In this document: positions 59,619-64,000 of the stretch, in pieces
Numbering within the stretch: the stretch's first letter is position 1
How the letters are laid out: every line of letters begins with the position of its first letter
From: CAYRDC01 sp964422925
Lineage (GTDB): Bacteria; Bacteroidota; Bacteroidia; Chitinophagales; S012-47
Direction of reading: 5' to 3'
NCBI GenBank assembly: GCA_964422925.1
Contig: CAYRDC010000013.1
Coordinates: forward strand, 1-64,000
Length of the DNA stretch: 64,000 nucleotides
Position numbers and translations under genes: made by a program
Notes under the pieces: generated by a model
Databases searched by the model: none
The model's input: the letters and a program-made list of their open reading frames with translations, nothing else
What the model was told of the DNA's origin: nothing

Positions 59619-61190
59619 TTATGATGCCCGGACAAAATCTTTATTGAAAAATGCGCCTCGGTTTTCCTTTCGGGCTATGGATTGTTCAACGATCAGGTGA
59701 GCTACCGAAACCAGGTTCATCAATTCGATCAGACCCTGGCTGAGAATATTGCGCAGGTACAATTCCCGGGTTTCACGGTACAGCAGGTCCAGCCGCTGGC
59801 GGGCCACCTTGAGCCGCTGGTTACTCCGCACTATACCTACCAGGTCGGTCATCATTTGTTGCAGTTCGCGCCTGTTATGGGCTATCAGGATGTATTCTTC
59901 GGTTTGAGACACCCCGGTCGCGTCCCATTCAGGTATATTATCCGGCAGCTTCACAGCTGACTGTGCATTGACAGCCTGCAATGAAGCCCGGTGGGCGTAA
60001 ACCAAAGCTTCCAGCAGGGAATTGGAGGCCAGGCGGTTGGCCCCATGCAATCCTGTGGAAGTGCACTCCCCGCAAGCATACAGGTTTTGAATATTGGTAC
60101 GCCCGTTTTTATCGACCTGAATCCCTCCGCACAAGTAATGGGCTGCCGGTACTACCGGTATCCAGTCTTTTGCTATGTCGAGCCCGATAGAACGACATTT
60201 ATTCCAAATATTTGGGAATTGGTGCGAAAAGTCATCCTGGTCAAGATGGGTGCAATCGAGGAATACGCAGGGCTCACCGCTTTTTTTCAGTTCAAAGTCA
60301 ATGGCCCTGGCAACGATATCCCGCGATGCCAATTCCATACGAGAGTCATATTTTTTCATAAACCGCTCGCCCTTGCGGTCGCGGAGAATGGCGCCAAATC
60401 CTCTTACGGCTTCCGAAATCAGGAAAGATGGGCTTTCGCCCGGATTGTAGAGGGCGGTGGGGTGGAACTGCACAAATTCCATATTGCTGATCCTGGCTTT
60501 GGCCCGGTATGCCATGGCAATACCGTCACCGGTGGCAATTACCGGATTGGTAGTATTGGCATACACCTGCCCGCCCCCACCCGTAGCGATCACCGTAACC
60601 CTGGCCGGTATTTTTAGAATTTCGTTGGTTATCAAATTAAGTACATACGCTCCATAGCAATGCAAATCAGAAGGAAGTTCTTCATACCCGGGCAAGTGGT
60701 GTTCGGTAATCAGGTCAATGGCGAAATGGTGGGGCAAAATGGTTATTTCCGGGGTATTGTGGACCCGGTTCAGCAGGGTGTTTTCCGTTTCCAGTCCCGT
60801 TGAATCTTTATGATGAATAATGCGGTTAACGCCATGCCCTCCTTCCCGGCCCAGGTCGTAATTCCCATTGCCGGCCCGGTCGAAACGAGCGCCCCACGCT
60901 ATCAGTTCGCGAATGCGCAGCGGGCCTTCATCCACTACCATCCGCACGACTGCCTCATCGCACAGGCCGTCTCCTGCTTTTAAAGTATCATGGATATGTT
61001 GTTCCGGTGAATCAAGCTTTTTGTCGAGCACAACCGCTATTCCCCCCTGGGCGTATTTTGTATTGGATTCGCTCTCATCTGCCTTTGTGACCACCAGGAT
61101 TTTCGATCCCGGACGGTTTTCAGCTGTTTTGAGGGCAAAGGTAAGCCCGGCTACGCCCGAACCAATCACCAGAAAATCCACTGGTTCCAT
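59619..61190 (-). CDS. nadB: nadB, L-aspartate oxidase
   Basis: Flavoenzyme oxidising L-aspartate to iminoaspartate, first step of de novo NAD synthesis. At 523 aa it has the FAD-binding GSGVAGLTFALK near the N-terminus, TKYAQGGIAVVLD, HPTALYNPG, the catalytic-loop region SRDIVARAID and GLHGANRLASNSLLEALV. A C-terminal helical domain follows. It is the last gene of a minus-strand unit and starts 9 bp after the nadA stop. Confidence 0.97.
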   Translation of the reverse strand: MEPVDFLVIGSGVAGLTFALKTAENRPGSKILVVTKADESESNTKYAQGGIAVVLDKKLDSPEQHIHDTLKAGDGLCDEAVVRMVVDEGPLRIRELIAWGARFDRAGNGNYDLGREGGHGVNRIIHHKDSTGLETENTLLNRVHNTPEITILPHHFAIDLITEHHLPGYEELPSDLHCYGAYVLNLITNEILKIPARVTVIATGGGGQVYANTTNPVIATGDGIAMAYRAKARISNMEFVQFHPTALYNPGESPSFLISEAVRGFGAILRDRKGERFMKKYDSRMELASRDIVARAIDFELKKSGEPCVFLDCTHLDQDDFSHQFPNIWNKCRSIGLDIAKDWIPVVPAAHYLCGGIQVDKNGRTNIQNLYACGECTSTGLHGANRLASNSLLEALVYAHRASLQAVNAQSAVKLPDNIPEWDATGVSQTEEYILIAHNRRELQQMMTDLVGIVRSNQRLKVARQRLDLLYRETRELYLRNILSQGLIELMNLVSVAHLIVEQSIARKENRGAFFNKDFVRAS

Positions 61191-61199
61191 TTCAAGGTA

Positions 61200-62213
61200 T
61201 TATTTAATGCCCGCTCTCGCAGAAATTTCCAGCATGCGCTCAATGGGTTTCAGGGCTTTTTGCCGCAGGCTTTTTTCAATAATTATCTCTGGCGTTTCAT
61301 ATTTCATGCACAGGTAAAGCTTCTCCATCGTGTTCAGCTTCATATAGGGACATTCCTGACAGGCAGTGCAGGTGGTTATTGCCGGTGCCGGAATAAAATG
61401 TTTATCCGGGGAATTCAGGCTCATCTGGTGTAAAATTCCGGTTTCGGTGGCCACAATAAATACATCTGCCGGATCTTCCCGGGTGAACCGCAATAAGGCA
61501 CCCGTTGAACCGATAAAGTCAGCATGTTCCAGTAAATAAGAACCACATTCCGGATGGGCAATAATTTTAGCTCCGGGGTAATGCACCTTCAACTGGTTGA
61601 CCTGTTCGGCTGAAAACTCCTGGTGAACGATGCAGGAACCATCCCAGATAAGCATTTCCCGCCCAGACTTTCTTTTCAGATAAGCCCCCAGGTTTTTATC
61701 GGGCGCAAAAATGATTGGCGTGTCCTCCGGTATGGATTCAATAATGGCCAGCGCATTGGTAGAAGTGCAAATAATATCGCTTAAGGCTTTAATCTCCGCG
61801 GTAGTGTTAATATAGGAAACCACCACATGGTCCGGGTGGTCTTCCCGGAATTTCCGGAATAAATCGGGAGGGCAGGAATCGGCCAAACTGCAACTGGCAT
61901 TCAAATCCGGCAACACTACTTTTTTATCAGGGTTCAGGATTTTAGCCGTTTCAGCCATAAAATGGACTCCGGCAAATACAATCATATTCGCATTCGTAGA
62001 GGCGGCCTGCCGGGATAAACCCAGGCTATCCCCGGTAAAATCCGCAATATCCTGAATTTCCGGTTGCTGATAGTAATGAGCCAGAATTATGGCATTTTTC
62101 TCCCTGCGCAACCGGTTGATCTCCGCTTTCAGGTCTTTTCTTTCAGGAACCGGTAGGTTCAGATATCCTTTTACCTGCAATTCGTCCAGGGCTTTTGTTA
62201 ACTGTGTCATCAC
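61200..62213 (-). CDS. nadA: nadA, quinolinate synthase
   Basis: [4Fe-4S] enzyme condensing iminoaspartate with dihydroxyacetone phosphate to quinolinate. At 337 aa it has AHYYQQPEIQDIADFTGDS, PDLNASCSLADSC (cluster Cys), STNA, HPECG and the C-terminal CTACQECPYM with cluster cysteines. Acts directly with NadB on an unstable intermediate, consistent with adjacency. Two ATGs begin the frame; the first is used. Confidence 0.97.
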   Translation of the reverse strand: MMTQLTKALDELQVKGYLNLPVPERKDLKAEINRLRREKNAIILAHYYQQPEIQDIADFTGDSLGLSRQAASTNANMIVFAGVHFMAETAKILNPDKKVVLPDLNASCSLADSCPPDLFRKFREDHPDHVVVSYINTTAEIKALSDIICTSTNALAIIESIPEDTPIIFAPDKNLGAYLKRKSGREMLIWDGSCIVHQEFSAEQVNQLKVHYPGAKIIAHPECGSYLLEHADFIGSTGALLRFTREDPADVFIVATETGILHQMSLNSPDKHFIPAPAITTCTACQECPYMKLNTMEKLYLCMKYETPEIIIEKSLRQKALKPIERMLEISARAGIK

Positions 62214-62233
62214 TTCAAATTACGCAAAAACAA

Positions 62234-62671
62234 TTAACGCTTCCAAATGATCTTGGTTCCAAAACCCAGGGTGTTATCTGTCATTTTTAGATAGTCCAGC
62301 TGAATTATATAGGTTTCTCCGGGATGAAGCTTCGCGTAAGGGTACCGTTTGATGTATATTCTCTCTGCGGAGTCCAGTTCCTGCCCCCGGGGTTTAATCA
62401 GCAGCCCAGTAAACTGAACCCCGCGAATAGTTCCGACTCTTCCGGGGTTTTTATATATGGTTCCGGCTACCTTTGGGTTTGCCATGCCTTCCAGGATATG
62501 GCGCGTAGCCGGCTCGCTCTGGAAGATCAATGATAATCCGTCCTTGCTGCAGGCATAAAAAACATTGGCGCACCAGGGCGTATGCCTGTCACTGGTTGCC
62601 AGTGTCAGCACCTTTTCCTTGCGCAAAAAACGAATGATCCGACCGGGATCCTGAATGAATTGCTGCCCCAT
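62234..62671 (-). CDS. Pyridoxamine 5'-phosphate oxidase-like flavin-binding protein
   Basis: 145 aa split-barrel protein related to the YhbP/PNPOx-like superfamily (LTLATSDRHTPWCANVFYACS, RHILEGMANPKVAGTIY). Likely binds FMN or a related cofactor; substrate unknown. It is 20 bp upstream of nadA in the same direction, so probably the first gene of the NAD-synthesis operon. Too short for a genuine PdxH. Confidence 0.82.
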   Translation of the reverse strand: MGQQFIQDPGRIIRFLRKEKVLTLATSDRHTPWCANVFYACSKDGLSLIFQSEPATRHILEGMANPKVAGTIYKNPGRVGTIRGVQFTGLLIKPRGQELDSAERIYIKRYPYAKLHPGETYIIQLDYLKMTDNTLGFGTKIIWKR

Positions 62672-62741
62672 TGAGTAAAACGGATTATCTGCTGCAATAA
62701 AACAAAATACAGACGAAGGGGCAGATGACTTGCATCATAAA

Positions 62742-62763
62742 AAAGCCTCCCGAAGGGGAGGCC
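62742..62763 (-). terminator. Terminator of the ribonucleotide reductase gene
   Basis: Arms GCCTCCC (62746-62752) and GGGAGGC (62757-62763) with a 4-base loop. On the minus strand the hairpin is followed by a U run (plus-strand A at 62740-62745). It lies 28 bp past the stop at 62791. Confidence 0.8.
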
Positions 62764-62790
62764 TTTTCTTCTACAGATTAACCTGGTTGC

Positions 62791-64000
62791 TTATCCGCAT
62801 TTTGAATGACCGCAACTTTTACAGGTGAGACATCCTTCCTGGTAAACCAGGGCTTCCTCTCCGCAATTGGGACATGTTTTGTCAGCAGGGGCCGTGCCAT
62901 CCGGGATAAAGCGTTTGAGGGCACGAACCACCCCGGCTTTCCACGAATTCAATGATTCATCATCCAGGTTTAACCTTTCCACCAGATTCACGGCATACTG
63001 AATCGGCATTCCGTGCCGCAATACTCCGGAAATCAGTTTGGCATAATTCCAGTATTCCTTATTGAAGGACCTGGACAGGCCGCCAATGGTTACGGTATAG
63101 CCTGCTCTATCCTTATAACGAAAATCGTACCGGCTCACCCCTTCTTCATTTTTCTCCTTGATGACCCAGCCCTTGGTTACATAATCCGGAAGATGGAAAG
63201 AATCTTCAGCCCGTCCGGTGAAAATCTCATAAGGCCGCCCGTTATAGCAACCCACCACCGCGATCCAGGGTGTTTCGTTGTTATGGAAACGAATCACTTC
63301 AGCTTCCAGCACTCTCGGCCGCTTGGGAGCATTGTGTTCATCAAAGGTGTTATTGTCCTTTTTATTGTTACTGACCAACACACCGGACCGGGATCCTTCC
63401 CTGTAAACGGTTATTCCCTTACATCCACTTTTCCAGCCGGTTTCATAAATTTTCGCGATGAGTTTCTCATCGACTGATTCCGGCACATTTACTGTAACGC
63501 TGATGCTGTGGTCAACCCATTTCTGAATGGCCCCCTGCATCTTAACTTTTGCCACCCAGTCCACATCGTTGGCCGTAGCTTTGTAATAAGGTGATTTCTC
63601 AATGATTTTCTGGAGCTCATCGTTATTAAGCTGGGCAACTTCATCCGGATCATACCCATTCACTTTCAGCCAGGTTACAAATTTGTGATGGAATACATTG
63701 TATTCCTCCCAGCTATCGCCTATTTCATCTACAAAATCCACCCGGGCTTGTTTGTCACCCGGATTTACCTTGCGCCTTCTTTTATAAGTAGGCATGAAAA
63801 CCGGTTCAATGCCGCTCGTGGTTTGTGTCATGATGCTGGTAGTGCCCGTAGGGGCAATGGTCAGTAAAGCAATATTGCGCCTGCCGTACTGCTGCATTTC
63901 GGCATACAGTTCGGGATCGGCTTCTTTCAGTCGCTGTATGAAAGGATTGGTAGCTTCGCGCTCGGCATCGTAAATCGGAAAAGCGCCCCTTTCCCGGGCC
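62791..64000 (-). CDS. nrdJ: nrdJ, adenosylcobalamin-dependent (class II) ribonucleotide reductase, C-terminal part
   Basis: Reduces ribonucleotides using B12. The frame is open to the window edge, so only the last 402 residues are visible; the ATG at 63897 is internal. Landmarks: NIALLTIAPTGTTSIM, PVFMPTYKRRRKV, TGWKSGCKGITVYREGSRSG and a C-terminal zinc ribbon (CPNCGEEALVYQEGCLTC). NPFIQRLKEADPELYAEM lies just upstream. The family assignment to the NrdJ class is clear; presence of the radical-forming domains cannot be checked here. Confidence 0.93.
   Translation of the reverse strand, partial: ARERGAFPIYDAEREATNPFIQRLKEADPELYAEMQQYGRRNIALLTIAPTGTTSIMTQTTSGIEPVFMPTYKRRRKVNPGDKQARVDFVDEIGDSWEEYNVFHHKFVTWLKVNGYDPDEVAQLNNDELQKIIEKSPYYKATANDVDWVAKVKMQGAIQKWVDHSISVTVNVPESVDEKLIAKIYETGWKSGCKGITVYREGSRSGVLVSNNKKDNNTFDEHNAPKRPRVLEAEVIRFHNNETPWIAVVGCYNGRPYEIFTGRAEDSFHLPDYVTKGWVIKEKNEEGVSRYDFRYKDRAGYTVTIGGLSRSFNKEYWNYAKLISGVLRHGMPIQYAVNLVERLNLDDESLNSWKAGVVRALKRFIPDGTAPADKTCPNCGEEALVYQEGCLTCKSCGHSKCG

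Overview
The window is chromosomal DNA from a member of the Bacteroidota. The evidence is: promoters of the TTTG - about 19 bp - TAnnTTTG type; two giant secreted proteins ending in type IX secretion (gliding-motility-associated, type B) sorting domains; a gldC gene; the DUF4290-murA gene pair; and the gene order purH-mreB-mreC-mreD-PBP2-rodA. The order within the phylum cannot be fixed from this window. Left-half genes are GC-richer than the adhesin region.

Layout. 1-6.8 kb: the 3' part of purH, then the rod-shape and elongasome operon mreBCD-mrdA-rodA. 6.9-18.7 kb: housekeeping genes aspS, uvrA (minus), a UvrD/PcrA helicase, DUF4290-murA and grpE-dnaJ. An 840-bp non-coding island of stacked GC-rich palindromes lies between aspS and uvrA. 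18.7-26.5 kb: a Ppx/GppA phosphatase faces a minus-strand run of genes: universal stress protein, VIT-family transporter, large cation-chloride/amino-acid-type transporter, rmlA, a nucleotide-sugar epimerase/decarboxylase and galE. 26.7-30 kb: a PhoB/PhoR-like two-component pair, then two minus-strand envelope genes (a secreted DUF547 protein and a barrel-like protein) joined by a 10-base homopolymer. 30.1-37.1 kb: a tight six-gene plus-strand unit with a flavoprotein reductase, a membrane polyferredoxin, three glycosyltransferase-type proteins and a methyltransferase. It is closed by a bidirectional terminator shared with an OmpA-family protein. 39-43.2 kb: DUF2461, gldC and a four-gene arsenosugar-type operon (AhpD-like, arsS, DUF2064 glycosyltransferase, arsM). 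43.4-54.1 kb: two tandem paralogous giant proteins (2000 and 1543 aa) built from 19 and 13 copies of a 76-residue repeat. 54.3-58.5 kb: a GH3-family amido synthetase overlapping a LysE-family exporter, then an ECF-type sigma factor, an anti-sigma-like TPR protein and a small membrane protein. 58.6-64 kb: tRNA-Pro(CGG), a small secreted protein, an operon of a flavin-binding protein, nadA and nadB, and the 3' part of a class II (B12-dependent) ribonucleotide reductase.

Most interesting points: the redox-plus-glycosyltransferase operon; the GH3-LysE pair as a possible make-and-export module; the adhesin paralogues, whose lengths differ by almost exactly six repeats and whose repeats come in two cysteine flavours; the A10 run that would fuse two envelope genes if it slipped by one base; the internal duplication in DUF4290; and MurA with Asp in place of the fosfomycin-reactive Cys. 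I saw no CRISPR array, prophage, transposase or restriction system.
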